A stretch of 64,000 bases of DNA from Chryseobacterium salivictor (GTDB lineage: Bacteria > Bacteroidota > Bacteroidia > Flavobacteriales > Weeksellaceae), in assembly GCF_004359195.1 (NCBI RefSeq), contig NZ_CP037954.1, positions 1 through 64,000 of the forward strand. Reading direction: 5' to 3'. A program made the position numbers and the translations under genes. The first letter of the stretch is position 1, and every line of letters starts with the position of its first letter. Of this stretch, positions 1-7,531 are shown piece after piece. The notes below the pieces were generated by a model. It was not told where the DNA came from. It ran no database searches and worked only from the letters and a program-made list of their open reading frames with translations.

Positions 1-439
1 CATGATCAATTCCCTTTTCGAAATTCTTTCTCGTTTTCCAGTCGAAGCAAGCTTTCATGGCATTTTCTACGGCCATGGTTCCCCCTTCGATAAAGAAGCA
101 GTACTGCAGTTCTTCGGGAATGGCCACTCTTTCGAAAACAGTCATGAAATCTGCAAATTCCTGAGAATAAACATCGGCTAAAGTAGGTTTATTGACGGCC
201 ATTTTCCCGAGCCATGCCGATCTTTCCATTAAATACGGATGATTGTAACCGATAGATGCCGAGGCGAACATGGAAAACATATCGAGGTAATTTTTTCCTG
301 TAATTCTATCATGGATCCACGACCCCTGAGACTTTTCAAAATCCATTACGAAATCGAAACCGTCGGCAAGCATATGCTTGGACAAGGTTTCTTTTACCGT
401 ATTGGTCGGTTGTGGATGAGGTGCTATTGCGTTGTTCAT
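1..439 (-). CDS. lat: L-lysine 6-transaminase, N-terminal part (cut by window edge)
   Basis: This is the first 146 codons of a class III PLP aminotransferase that runs off the left edge. It begins with ATG at 439 (MNNAIAPHPQ). The visible part has the N-terminal class III pattern: HMLADGFDFVMDFEKS, then a 'NYLDMFSMFAS' segment, GYNHP, and the start of the cofactor region at 'FIEGGTMAVENAMKACFDWK'. In other class III enzymes that last region reads FxxSGxxAxExAxKxA. The wording fits lysine epsilon-aminotransferase, which makes alpha-aminoadipate semialdehyde from lysine and 2-oxoglutarate. The gene upstream on the same strand is an ALDH7-type dehydrogenase that would take that product, which supports the call. 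The PLP lysine lies outside the window. GABA or ornithine transaminase is less likely. Confidence 0.82.
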   Translation of the reverse strand, partial: MNNAIAPHPQPTNTVKETLSKHMLADGFDFVMDFEKSQGSWIHDRITGKNYLDMFSMFASASIGYNHPYLMERSAWLGKMAVNKPTLADVYSQEFADFMTVFERVAIPEELQYCFFIEGGTMAVENAMKACFDWKTRKNFEKGIDH

Positions 440-458
440 ATTTTTTGAAGTTAAAAGC

Positions 459-482
459 AGAAAGTCCGAAGTCGGAAATTCA
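459..482. repeat. Short seven-base-periodic tract
   Basis: Two adjacent near-identical heptamers, AAGTCCG and AAGTCGG, followed by AAATTCA, lie in the gap upstream of the transaminase gene. It is one of several spacer tracts in the window with a seven-base period but unrelated unit sequences. No coding sense is seen. Confidence 0.45.
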
Positions 483-544
483 AGGTTAGAATTTATTTTA
501 CGCTATTTTATAATTAAAAAAAATCTTTGTATTTGTAATCTTTT

Positions 545-623
545 GCAGCCCGACCTGAGTGGAGCTCTTTTTGTGCAGCGCAGCGGAACAAAAAAGCGGG
601 AACGGAGGGCGGATCAGCTGCCC
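545..623. repeat. Structured intergenic element, copy 1
   Basis: A GC-rich island sits in AT-rich spacer between the lysine dehydrogenase and transaminase genes. An outer stem pairs GCAGC (545-549) with GCTGC (617-621). An inner stem pairs CTTTTTG (567-573) with CAAAAAAG (589-596, one bulge) around a GCGCAGC-rich loop. Its left arm begins AGCCCGA and its right arm holds GCGGGA, CGGA and GCGGAT. The element at 22801-22890 has the same order of words. I remember similar elements from many Chryseobacterium and Flavobacterium spacers but cannot check that here. A 65-codon frame over it has no gene-like features. Confidence 0.55.
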
Positions 624-640
624 AAATAAATATTAATATT

Positions 641-2191
641 TTACAGATCAAATTTAATTCCCTGCGCCAAAGGCAAACTGTCGGTATAATTAATGGTATT
701 GGTTTGTCTTCTCATGTAATATTTCCAAACATCGGAACCGGATTCTCTGCCACCGCCAGTTTCTTTTTCACCACCAAAAGCACCACCGATTTCTGCACCG
801 GAAGTTCCGATATTCACGTTGGCAATTCCACAATCGGAACCATTTTGTGAAAGGAATAATTCTGCCTGACGCATATCAGTGGTCATAATCGCAGAACTTA
901 AACCTTGAGGAACATCGTTCTGCATTGCGATTGCTTCCTCCAAAGTTTTGTATTTCATAATATAAAGAATCGGGGCAAAAGTTTCGTGCTGCACGATTTC
1001 ATAAGAGTTTTGAACTTCTGCGATACACGGTTTTACGTAACAACCGGACTCGTAATTCTCTCCTTCCAAAACGCTGCCTTCAACTACGAATTTCCCACCT
1101 TCTTTTTTACATTTTTCAATGGAATCCTGATATTGTTTTACGGCATCTTTGTCAATCAAAGGTCCAACATGATTATTTTCATCTAAAGGATTTCCGATTT
1201 TTATTTGTCCGTAGGCTTTTACCAGACGGTTTTTCACTTCATCATATACATTTTCATGGATAATTAATCTTCTTGTAGAAGTACATCTTTGTCCCGCAGT
1301 TCCCACTGCGCCGAAAACTGCACCGATAATCGACATATCCAAATCGGCATTCTCGGTAATGATAATCGCATTATTTCCACCCAGTTCAAGAATTGATTTG
1401 CCGAAACGTTGCGCAACATTCGTTCCCACGATTCTTCCAACTTTCGTAGAACCGGTGAAAGAAATCAAGGCAACATTTTTATCGTTCACCATTTTGTCAC
1501 CAATTTGATGATCGCCCACAATCATGGTAGAAATTCCTTCCGGAAGGTTATTTTCTTTTAAAACTTCATTGATAATATTTTGACAGGCAATTCCGCAAAG
1601 GGGTGTTTTTTCTGAAGGTTTCCAAATGGTTACGTTTCCGCAAATCCACGCCAAAGCGGTATTCCAAGACCAAACTGCCACCGGGAAATTGAATGCGGAA
1701 ATAATTCCAATAATTCCAAGCGGATGATACTGTTCGTACATTCTATGTCCAGGACGTTCAGAATGCATCGTGTAACCGTGAAGTTGACGCGATAAACCAA
1801 CTGCGAAATCACAGATATCGATCATTTCCTGAACTTCACCAAGCCCTTCCTGAAGCGATTTTCCCATTTCATAGGAAACCAGTTTTCCTAAATCGTCCTT
1901 ATATTCCCGAAGTTTTAAACCGAACTGACGAACCAATTCTCCCCTTTTCGGAGCGGGAATTTGGCGAAATTCTAAATAGGCTTTTTTAGCCTTTTCGATT
2001 ACCTGATCATAATCGTTTGAATTTGCAGTGATCACTTTAGCAATTAATTTTCCGTCTGTTGGGGAATAACTTTCGAGTAAATCGCCATTGGCAAAGTAAT
2101 TTCCACCAGAAGAGACGCCTTTATTTTCTTTTGCAATACCTAAATTAGAAAGGGATTTTTCGATTCCAAAATCCTGATTTGTATGGGACAT
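641..2191 (-). CDS. amaB: Alpha-aminoadipate semialdehyde dehydrogenase (ALDH7/antiquitin type)
   Basis: A 516-residue aldehyde dehydrogenase that would oxidise alpha-aminoadipate semialdehyde to alpha-aminoadipate with NAD. The family signatures are all present: [13 protein letters not shown] in the N-terminal Rossmann part, [18 protein letters not shown], the ELGGNNA catalytic glutamate motif, the nucleophile in [12 protein letters not shown] and FAPILY near the C terminus. ELGGNNA and GQRCTSTRR are typical of ALDH7 rather than betaine or succinate semialdehyde enzymes. The length matches the family. The downstream neighbour is a lysine 6-transaminase, so the pair forms a two-step lysine degradation unit, although 201 bases with a structured element separate them. 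A near-consensus -7 box (TATCTTTA, 2213-2220) lies just upstream. Confidence 0.88.
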   Translation of the reverse strand: MSHTNQDFGIEKSLSNLGIAKENKGVSSGGNYFANGDLLESYSPTDGKLIAKVITANSNDYDQVIEKAKKAYLEFRQIPAPKRGELVRQFGLKLREYKDDLGKLVSYEMGKSLQEGLGEVQEMIDICDFAVGLSRQLHGYTMHSERPGHRMYEQYHPLGIIGIISAFNFPVAVWSWNTALAWICGNVTIWKPSEKTPLCGIACQNIINEVLKENNLPEGISTMIVGDHQIGDKMVNDKNVALISFTGSTKVGRIVGTNVAQRFGKSILELGGNNAIIITENADLDMSIIGAVFGAVGTAGQRCTSTRRLIIHENVYDEVKNRLVKAYGQIKIGNPLDENNHVGPLIDKDAVKQYQDSIEKCKKEGGKFVVEGSVLEGENYESGCYVKPCIAEVQNSYEIVQHETFAPILYIMKYKTLEEAIAMQNDVPQGLSSAIMTTDMRQAELFLSQNGSDCGIANVNIGTSGAEIGGAFGGEKETGGGRESGSDVWKYYMRRQTNTINYTDSLPLAQGIKFDL

Positions 2192-2324
2192 AATATTTAT
2201 TTGAATTATCCTTAAAGATAGAAAAATTACTGAAATCAGAAAAATTTTAACAGAGTTTTATTGAATTTTAAACAATTTTAAGTTTTAGAAAACAATACCG
2301 CAAATTCGATGAACAGACTATTTT

Positions 2325-2394
2325 GCCACAAAAAAATAAGTGGCATTATTTCCATTCATAAATTTGAATGGCTTAAATAATAGTATTAATTTTG
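2325..2394 (+). promoter_or_regulatory. Bacteroidota-type promoter with two inverted repeats
   Basis: TTTG (2363-2366), 20 bases, then TAATTTTG (2387-2394) matches the Bacteroidota housekeeping promoter and ends 13 bases before the small gene at 2408. Two inverted repeats overlie it: GCCAC(2325-2329)/GTGGC(2340-2344), and CCATTCA(2352-2358)/TGAATGG(2365-2371), which covers the -33 box. The second is placed as an operator would be. Confidence 0.55.
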
Positions 2395-2407
2395 AAAAAA
2401 ATTCTCC

Positions 2408-2566
2408 ATGGAAAATTTACAGCCTGAAGATAAAAATTCAAAATTTAAAAAGTGGTTCAAACGCGTTGGGATCGGTGGGCTTATCTTTTTCACCGTGAAA
2501 GGAATTGCCTGGCTTTTCGTATTTTATTATGGTACGGAGTTATTTCAGAATTGCAGCGGAAAATAA
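2408..2566 (+). CDS. Small single-span membrane protein (52 residues)
   Basis: Starts ATG at 2408 (MENLQPEDKNSKF) and ends TAA at 2566. A charged, lysine-rich N terminus (residues 1-19) leads into one hydrophobic helix (about 20-42, GIGGLIFFTVKGIAWLFVFY) and a short tail ending NCSGK. The FFTVKG and AWL pattern recalls small uncharacterised membrane proteins of Chryseobacterium relatives, but I know no function. Support for a real gene: a near-perfect promoter at 2363-2394, sensible composition with lysines clustered before the helix, and an end two bases from the convergent GNAT gene. By the positive-inside rule the N terminus should be cytoplasmic. Confidence 0.7.
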   Translation: MENLQPEDKNSKFKKWFKRVGIGGLIFFTVKGIAWLFVFYYGTELFQNCSGK

Positions 2567-2568
2567 AT

Positions 2569-3114
2569 TCAAGAAAGAGTCTGCTTGCTTTTCCAATCCT
2601 CTTTTTTGATTTGAAAAACGACATTTGTTTTCGAAGCTTCGCCAAAATAGGCCACTTCTTCCTCACCCAAATTTTCTGCACCTAATTTATTCATCGCTTT
2701 TACAGACCGGATATTATCTTTCCCAACATGGAAAATCACTTTTTCAACGAATTGAAAAATATAATCCAACATCATTTTTTTTGCACTTGCATTGATGTTC
2801 TTTCCCCAAGATTTAGTGCCGTAAAAAGTATAACCAATAAAAATGCTTTTATCATTTTCATTAAAATCATAAAACCGTGTACTTCCTAAAACTTCCTCTG
2901 AATGCTTGTCGATGATTAAAAAAGCACCTTTGCTTTCCAATGCTCCTTTGAAAAAATTCTGAAAAACTTCTCTTTTATACCTTTCTTTATTGGGATGCAT
3001 TGCCCAAACTTCCGGGTCAGAAGCGACCGTGTATACTCTTTCGAAGTCAGTTTCCTTTAAAGGAAGCAATTCGATATTTTCGTTTTCTAAAGTGGGTTGA
3101 ATGGAGAAATTCAT
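2569..3114 (-). CDS. GNAT family N-acetyltransferase (RimJ-like)
   Basis: 181 residues with the layout of the RimJ/RimL branch of GNAT enzymes: an N-terminal strand pair (IELLPLKETDFERVYTVAS), a central sheet ending LGSTRFYDF, the acetyl-CoA loop region around YGTKSWGKNINASAKKMML (about residues 98-116) and the IRSVKAMNKLGAENLG motif near the C terminus. The substrate cannot be read from sequence; protein N termini, small amines or antibiotics are all possible. It stands alone, convergent with the small membrane protein gene, two bases apart. Confidence 0.8.
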   Translation of the reverse strand: MNFSIQPTLENENIELLPLKETDFERVYTVASDPEVWAMHPNKERYKREVFQNFFKGALESKGAFLIIDKHSEEVLGSTRFYDFNENDKSIFIGYTFYGTKSWGKNINASAKKMMLDYIFQFVEKVIFHVGKDNIRSVKAMNKLGAENLGEEEVAYFGEASKTNVVFQIKKEDWKSKQTLS

Positions 3115-3144
3115 AGTCGATGTTTTTTCAAAGATAAAAATAAG

Positions 3145-3203
3145 TTTTGGCTAAGGCCTATTGAATTAAAAAAACAAACAGGCTAAAGCCCACTCCTATT
3201 GAT
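3145..3203. repeat. GGCTAAAGCC-type intergenic element (one degenerate copy)
   Basis: Two related half-units, GGCTAAGGCCTATTGA (3149-3164) and GGCTAAAGCC...CCTATTGA (3181-3202), flank an A-rich stretch. GGCTAAAGCC is itself a short palindrome. I recall this spacer element from Chryseobacterium-like genomes but cannot confirm it here. It lies just upstream of the GNAT gene. Confidence 0.5.
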
Positions 3204-3236
3204 AAATTTCGCTACTGAACTTTATTTCAAATTATT

Positions 3237-3598
3237 TCATCCGTGATAAACCCGGGAAAAAACAATTTTACCATTCTTAATTTCCAATACTTCACCGATT
3301 TCCAGATCTTCTTCGCCTTCAACCTGTCGGGTATATTCCATGAAAACCTGTTCTGAATCTGCAGTTAATCTGGTAAGTTTATAATTCAAAGTCGGTAATC
3401 TTTCAAAACAGTCTTTCCACCAGTTTCGCAATGCATTTTTTCCTTGAATTAAACCATTAGTTTCAGGTTCTCGAACTTTCAATTTCGGGCTGAAATGTTC
3501 AGCTTGGTCATCATAAAGTTCAAGGAGATTTTCTAAATCGTGTTCGTTGAATGCTTTAAACCAAAGTTTGCAATATTTTTTAAATCTTCAGGATTCAT
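3237..3598 (-). pseudogene. SnoaL-like / NTF2-fold protein, interrupted by a -1 frameshift
   Basis: The main open frame (from about 3578 down to 3237) encodes an NTF2-like alpha/beta protein: WFKAFNEHDLENLLELYDD near the N terminus, a GKNALRNWWKDCFERLP helix, and EVLEIKNGKIVFSRVYHG at the end. That is the SnoaL-like polyketide-cyclase or steroid-isomerase fold, often of unknown substrate. This frame has no start codon upstream of WFKAF. An ATG at 3598 begins MNPEDLK in another frame, and shifting by -1 in the six-T run (3576-3581, plus strand) gives the expected MNPEDLKKYCKLWF. A one-base loss in the homopolymer, a sequencing error or frameshifting at T-TTA-AAA could explain it. If intact it would be about 120 residues. 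Confidence 0.7.
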
Positions 3599-3615
3599 AA
3601 ATTATCATTCTAAGT

Positions 3616-4659
3616 TTAGAAAAGAATCGCTTTTTCCAGTTCCAGTAATTTCTGTTTGCGCCAGATTCCGCCACCATAACCGGTTAAAGTTCCGTTGCTA
3701 CCAATAACCCGATGACACGGAATTAAAATAGAAATTTTGTTCATTCCATTCGCATTGGCCACGGCACGGACTTTTTTCGCATCACCTAAAACTTCAGATT
3801 GTTTTCTGTACGTCCAGGTTTCGCCGTAAGGGATTTTTAGTAAAACATTCCAGACACTTTTCTGAAATTCGGTTCCTACAGGAGAAAGTGGAACGGTAAA
3901 TTCGGTTCTGTTTCCTGCGAAATATTCTGAAAGTTCTTTTTCCAAAGTTTTAAAATGTAGATTATCACCTTGAACGATCGTTGCATTTAATGATTTTGCC
4001 AAATCGGTGAATTCTGTTTCCAACATTTTTCTGTCGGTAAATTCGAGCATACAAATTCCCTCTTCCACTGCCGCGGCGTACATGGTTCCGATGGGCGTTT
4101 CGATTCTTTTTAAATCAATGATTCTCTGCGTTTTTGAATTTTTGGGAGAAACGCCAAATATGGTTTTGAAACTTTCATTAAAACCGCTCAGACTTTCAAA
4201 ACCGCTGTTGTAAGCAGTTTCCATAATATTTTCGCCTTGCTGTATTTTTTTAAACGCTGTATTTAACCGGAACATTCTTTGAAAACTTTGAAACGTCATT
4301 CCGTGATTTTTCTGAAACCATCTTCTGATGGTCGCAGGTTCCAGCCCGCGCTGAATCAAATCAAAATCTTTGAATTTCAGAGAAGGATTTTCTCTTAATT
4401 CTTCTAAAATTTTCTGAATATATTCCGGTGTTTCATCTGGATTTTCCAGTGGCTTACAAACTTTGCAAGGTCGATATCCTTTTAAAATGGCCTCTTTTGT
4501 ATTTTGGAAAAACTCCACATTTTCGGGTTTGGGTTTTCTTGCCGTACAGGTTGGCCGGCAAAAAATCCCGGTGGTTTTTACACCCATCCAAAAAACACCC
4601 TCGAAATCAGGATTTTTGTCGAATGAAGCTTGATACATGATTTGGTCTGAAAGTTCCAT
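3616..4659 (-). CDS. ada: Ada: methylphosphotriester/O6-methylguanine-DNA methyltransferase and AraC-type regulator
   Basis: 347 residues with the full three-part Ada architecture. The N-terminal zinc domain has four cysteines (Cys34, Cys38, Cys65, Cys68) in GIFCRPTC and YRPCKVC; Cys34 should accept the methyl group from phosphotriesters. An AraC-type helix-turn-helix follows (about 80-180, with PATIRRWFQKNHGMTF and ETAYNSGFESLSGFNESF). The C-terminal alkyltransferase domain ends with IPCHRVIG, where Cys315 takes the methyl from O6-methylguanine. Methylated Ada normally activates its own gene and other alkylation-repair genes. No alkB or alkA lies next to it here. Nothing in the sequence looks broken. 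Confidence 0.95.
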   Translation of the reverse strand: MELSDQIMYQASFDKNPDFEGVFWMGVKTTGIFCRPTCTARKPKPENVEFFQNTKEAILKGYRPCKVCKPLENPDETPEYIQKILEELRENPSLKFKDFDLIQRGLEPATIRRWFQKNHGMTFQSFQRMFRLNTAFKKIQQGENIMETAYNSGFESLSGFNESFKTIFGVSPKNSKTQRIIDLKRIETPIGTMYAAAVEEGICMLEFTDRKMLETEFTDLAKSLNATIVQGDNLHFKTLEKELSEYFAGNRTEFTVPLSPVGTEFQKSVWNVLLKIPYGETWTYRKQSEVLGDAKKVRAVANANGMNKISILIPCHRVIGSNGTLTGYGGGIWRKQKLLELEKAILF

Positions 4660-4734
4660 TTTGTAAATTTAAAGCAAATTTATTTTAATTAAAATTTGAG
4701 GACAACCGAAAATCCGACAAGTATTTTTTTTAAA

Positions 4735-4775
4735 AGATGAGAGACCGCTTCGCTGATAGATGAAAGATGAAAGAC
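4735..4775. repeat. Seven-base-periodic tract (GATGAAA type)
   Basis: GATGAGA, a short spacer, then GATAGATGAAAGATGAAAGA shows a seven-base repeat of GATGAAA. It lies in the 259-base gap between ada and the DUF2911 gene, which otherwise shows only a terminator. Confidence 0.45.
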
Positions 4776-4888
4776 AGGTTTAACGCCATCTCTATTTATT
4801 ATTGCGACCGTTTTTATATTGATTATGAAACCAATTCATCGGGAATTTTCGACAACCTAAAGACCCAAAAAAAACATCACTGATGATA

Positions 4889-4912
4889 GAAAAAAAGTGA
4901 ACCGAAGTTCAC
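4889..4912 (-). terminator. Intrinsic terminator of the DUF2911 gene
   Basis: On the minus strand GTGAAC-TTCG-GTTCAC forms a six-pair stem closed by a UUCG tetraloop, followed by seven T. It begins six bases after the stop codon. Confidence 0.8.
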
Positions 4913-4918
4913 CTTTAC

Positions 4919-5518
4919 TTATTTTTTTGCAGCTGCCTCTTTTTCAATCTGCTTTATTTCAGTGAGTTTGTCGATGATTTTGGCGACTGTTTCGGGCTTG
5001 GCTTCTTTCACTGGAACTACTGCTTTCACCATATCCCATTTAAAAACCAAATCAACGGAATGAATGTCAACCGGCATTAAGGAAATCTCGAACCATTCCT
5101 GTTTGTCACTCAATTTCCGCGCGGGAACGGTTACTTCAACTACGTTCTGTTTTTCATCAAAACTATAAGCGCCCCACTGTTGGGAATCTTTGTTTAAAAT
5201 AACTTTCCACTCCTTTTCTGTTGGAATGATAAAGAGACCGTAAGTTCCTGCCATTACATCTTTTCCACCAAAGTTAACATTTTGTTCAAAGGTAATTTTG
5301 GTCGCGGAATTTGCACCGGCACGCCAAACTTTCCCGTAAGGAACGAGTTCGCCAAATACCTTCCTTCCCTTCACACCAGGTCTGCTGTAATCTATAGAAA
5401 TCTTGGTCATAGAGAACTGCTGGACAACCTTTTGGCTCGGACTTGCCGCTGGAATACTAAACTGGGAAAACCCCAAAAAAGAAAGCGATAAAAAGACGGT
5501 AACGAATAATTTTTTCAT
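4919..5518 (-). CDS. DUF2911 domain exported protein
   Basis: 199 residues. A signal peptide (MKKLFVTVFLSLSFLGFSQ, cleavage near residue 19) is followed by a DUF2911 domain with the usual motifs: SRPGVKGRKVFGELVPYGKVWRAGAN (about 45-70), TFEQNVNFGGKDVMAGTYGLF and KEWKVILNKDSQQWGAY. The family is widespread in Bacteroidota and has no known activity. A lysine and alanine-rich tail (KEAAAKK) ends the protein. It should be periplasmic. It has its own terminator and sits downstream of the fasciclin gene on the same strand, but a strong terminator at 5600-5638 separates the two. Confidence 0.82.
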   Translation of the reverse strand: MKKLFVTVFLSLSFLGFSQFSIPAASPSQKVVQQFSMTKISIDYSRPGVKGRKVFGELVPYGKVWRAGANSATKITFEQNVNFGGKDVMAGTYGLFIIPTEKEWKVILNKDSQQWGAYSFDEKQNVVEVTVPARKLSDKQEWFEISLMPVDIHSVDLVFKWDMVKAVVPVKEAKPETVAKIIDKLTEIKQIEKEAAAKK

Positions 5519-5599
5519 AAATAGCTGATTTGAATTAATAGATATTGAAAGTCAACGTTAATAAGGTTTAAAGATATTAAAAAATAGCATATCGAATTT

Positions 5600-5638
5600 A
5601 AAAAAAAATAAAGCCACCTGAATCGAAATTCAGGTGGC
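5600..5638 (-). terminator. Intrinsic terminator of the fasciclin gene
   Basis: A perfect 11-pair stem, GCCACCTGAAT (5613-5623) with ATTCAGGTGGC (5628-5638), is closed by TTCG on the minus strand and followed by a T-rich run. It lies about 26 bases after the fasciclin stop codon. Confidence 0.88.
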
Positions 5639-5664
5639 CCCATTAAAAACTAAAACTATGAAAA

Positions 5665-6240
5665 CTATGGCATTAAAACCGTGTCGATCACGTGAATTAC
5701 GCCATTTGACTGGTTAACATCTGCAATCGTAATTTTTGCAGAATTTCCTTTTGCATCTTTAATATACAGGTCTTTACCTTTGGTCCAGAAAGTCAGTTTT
5801 TCTCCTTCTACCGTTTTGGCCATGTATTTTCCACCGTTTTTCTTGGTCCACATCCAGAGATCTTTGGCAGAAATTCTTCCCGGAACAACGTGGTAGGTTA
5901 AAACTTTGGAAAGCGTCGCTTTGTTTTCAGGTTTCAATAACGTGGCTACTGTTCCTGCAGGTAATTTATCGAACGCTTCGTTGGTAGGCGCAAAAACTGT
6001 AAAAGGCCCTTTGCTTTCTAATGTTTCCACTAATCCGGCTGCTTTTACTGCGGCTACTAAAGTAGTATGGTCTTTCGAATTCACCGCATTTTCAATGATG
6101 TTTTTCGTAGGATACATTGCTGCTCCCCCGACCATTACTGTTTTTTCTTTTTTTGCCATTGTTTGAGCGTTGGCGTTGTTCCCGATGGCTAAAGTCATTG
6201 TTAATGCTAAAGCCGCTGCTGTGATTTTTGAAAAGTTCAT
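5665..6240 (-). CDS. Exported fasciclin (FAS1) domain protein
   Basis: 191 residues: a signal peptide (MNFSKITAAALALTMTLAIG, cleavage after NNANAQ) and one FAS1 domain. The domain shows NIIENAVNSKDHTTLVAAVKAAGL, the FTVFAPTNEAFDKLP H1 motif (about 79-94), LTYHVVPGRIS with the conserved YH, and the closing NGVIHVIDTVLMP. Bacterial single-FAS1 proteins are periplasmic or surface proteins of uncertain role, often tied to adhesion or stress. Upstream is CCAAA-N13-CGTAT-N-TCC, also found before msrB, so it is probably transcribed by the ECF sigma factor at 6954 rather than the housekeeping one. Confidence 0.9.
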   Translation of the reverse strand: MNFSKITAAALALTMTLAIGNNANAQTMAKKEKTVMVGGAAMYPTKNIIENAVNSKDHTTLVAAVKAAGLVETLESKGPFTVFAPTNEAFDKLPAGTVATLLKPENKATLSKVLTYHVVPGRISAKDLWMWTKKNGGKYMAKTVEGEKLTFWTKGKDLYIKDAKGNSAKITIADVNQSNGVIHVIDTVLMP

Positions 6241-6279
6241 TTTAAATTGTTTTAATGTTATATAATTGATGTGTTATCA

Positions 6280-6306
6280 GGAGATACGAGAAGGAATTAT
6301 GTTTGG
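6280..6306 (-). promoter_or_regulatory. Putative ECF-sigma promoter of the fasciclin gene
   Basis: Minus strand CCAAA (6302-6306), 13 bases, CGTATCTCC (6280-6288), ending 39 bases before the start codon. It matches the msrB upstream site in both motifs and in exact spacing, and lacks TAnnTTTG. Confidence 0.55.
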
Positions 6307-6323
6307 ATTTATCTTTTGTGAAA

Positions 6324-6860
6324 TTATTTCGATTTTTTCACCATCGGTTCAAATTCCAGTGAAATTGAATTCATGCAGAACCTCTTTTTTGAAGCTGTTG
6401 GACCGTCATCGAACAAGTGACCCAAATGCGCGTCGCATCTTCCACACCGGACTTCAGTTCTTACCATATTATAAGACTCATCTTTTTTATATATAACTGA
6501 TTTTGGACGAATGGTTTCAAAAAAACTTGGCCAGCCACAAGTACTTGCGAATTTTGCATCAGATCTGAAGAGTGCATTTCCACAGGCCGCGCAGTAGTAT
6601 GTTCCTCTTCCATCGAATTTATTATACTTCCCGGTATTGGCCATTTCGGTTTCGTTCAGCCGGGAAACAGAATAAAGATCGGCGTTCAGAACTTTTTTCC
6701 AGGTTGAATTCGGAACTTTTAAAATTTGGGTATCTGTTCTCGAGTAATAAGGATTCACAATATTTTTCCCTTTTACATTCTGAATTCTTTGTGCCTCCAT
6801 TTTCTGAAAACCTAATGTCCCGACTAAAAAGATTGCTGATATTTTAATTAAATTTTTCAT
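6324..6860 (-). CDS. msrB: Peptide-methionine (R)-S-oxide reductase MsrB, exported
   Basis: 178 residues. A signal peptide (MKNLIKISAIFLVGTLGFQ) precedes a complete MsrB domain, so repair of oxidised methionine should take place in the periplasm or on the surface. Zinc cysteines are Cys90/Cys93 (YYCAACG) and Cys139/Cys142 (RCGRCDAHLGHLFDDGP). Cys108 in TCGWPSF fits the resolving cysteine and Cys162 in RFCMNS is the catalytic one. It is divergent from an ECF sigma gene and shares a promoter motif with the fasciclin gene, so it is probably part of that sigma factor's oxidative-stress regulon. Confidence 0.93.
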   Translation of the reverse strand: MKNLIKISAIFLVGTLGFQKMEAQRIQNVKGKNIVNPYYSRTDTQILKVPNSTWKKVLNADLYSVSRLNETEMANTGKYNKFDGRGTYYCAACGNALFRSDAKFASTCGWPSFFETIRPKSVIYKKDESYNMVRTEVRCGRCDAHLGHLFDDGPTASKKRFCMNSISLEFEPMVKKSK

Positions 6861-6879
6861 TTCATTAATAATTATAAAA

Positions 6880-6906
6880 GGATATACGCAGAACTTTACG
6901 ATTTGG
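6880..6906 (-). promoter_or_regulatory. Putative ECF-sigma promoter of msrB
   Basis: Minus strand CCAAA (6902-6906), 13 bases, CGTATATCC (6880-6888), ending 19 bases before the start codon. The same two motifs at the same spacing precede the fasciclin gene. Confidence 0.55.
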
Positions 6907-6929
6907 TTTTATATCTTGATAAAAAAAAC

Positions 6930-6937
6930 TATTTTTG
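6930..6937 (+). promoter_or_regulatory. -7 element of the ECF sigma gene
   Basis: TATTTTTG fits TAnnTTTG and ends 16 bases before the GTG start. TTTG at 6902-6905 could be the -33 part, though the 24-base spacing is long. The sigma gene therefore seems to have a housekeeping promoter. Confidence 0.45.
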
Positions 6938-6953
6938 GACTTCAATAAAATAA

Positions 6954-7529
6954 GTGACAAAAGAAATCCTTTCACCAGATCAAATTCTGTCTTTACTGTT
7001 AAGTAGAGATGAAAAGGGTTTTAATTATTTGTACAAAAATTATTCTGGCGCTCTTTATGGGGTGATTATCAGGATTGTCCGGTACGAAGAAGAAGCCAAT
7101 GAAGTTTTGCAGGATGTCTTCGTTAAAATCTGGAATTCTGTAAAAAGTTTCGACTCTAATAAAGCTTCATTATATACCTGGATGCTTAACATAGCGCGAA
7201 ATTCAGCCATCGACCGTTTAAAATCAAAATCTTTTCAGAACGATTTACAAAACCAAAGTCTCCCCGATTTCGTAAATGACCATGCGACACTTTCTACGGA
7301 ACAGCAACATGAGTTCAACGAAATACAGAAAGGAGTAAATACTTTACGTGAAGATTACAGAATCCTGATCAACAAAGCCTATTTCGGTGGATTTACGCAG
7401 GAAGAAATTTCGGAAGAACTCGGCATTCCTTTGGGAACCGTAAAAACCAGAACCAGAGCGGCATTATTAGAACTAAAAAATATATTGAAAGAATTTAAAT
7501 TTATTTTTTTATTTTTTTTCATTAAATAA
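6954..7529 (+). CDS. ECF RNA polymerase sigma factor
   Basis: 191 residues from a GTG start. Region 2 covers roughly residues 22-96 (FNYLYKNYSGALYGVIIRIV, EVLQDVFVKIW, LYTWMLNIARNSAIDRLK), and region 4 covers about 120-180 with the helix-turn-helix TQEEISEELGIPLGTVKTR. The C terminus has an unusual phenylalanine-rich extension (FKFIFLFFFIK). The next gene, two bases on, encodes an RskA-like anti-sigma factor that should hold it inactive at the membrane. The two flanking exported proteins, MsrB and fasciclin, share a promoter motif and are the likely targets. No ATG alternative fits region 2 better. Confidence 0.9.
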   Translation: MTKEILSPDQILSLLLSRDEKGFNYLYKNYSGALYGVIIRIVRYEEEANEVLQDVFVKIWNSVKSFDSNKASLYTWMLNIARNSAIDRLKSKSFQNDLQNQSLPDFVNDHATLSTEQQHEFNEIQKGVNTLREDYRILINKAYFGGFTQEEISEELGIPLGTVKTRTRAALLELKNILKEFKFIFLFFFIK

Positions 7530-7531
7530 AA

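Noticed and set aside
432..629. 65-codon frame over the structured element
   Set aside because: It only exists because the hairpin element has no stop codons in that frame; no protein-like features.
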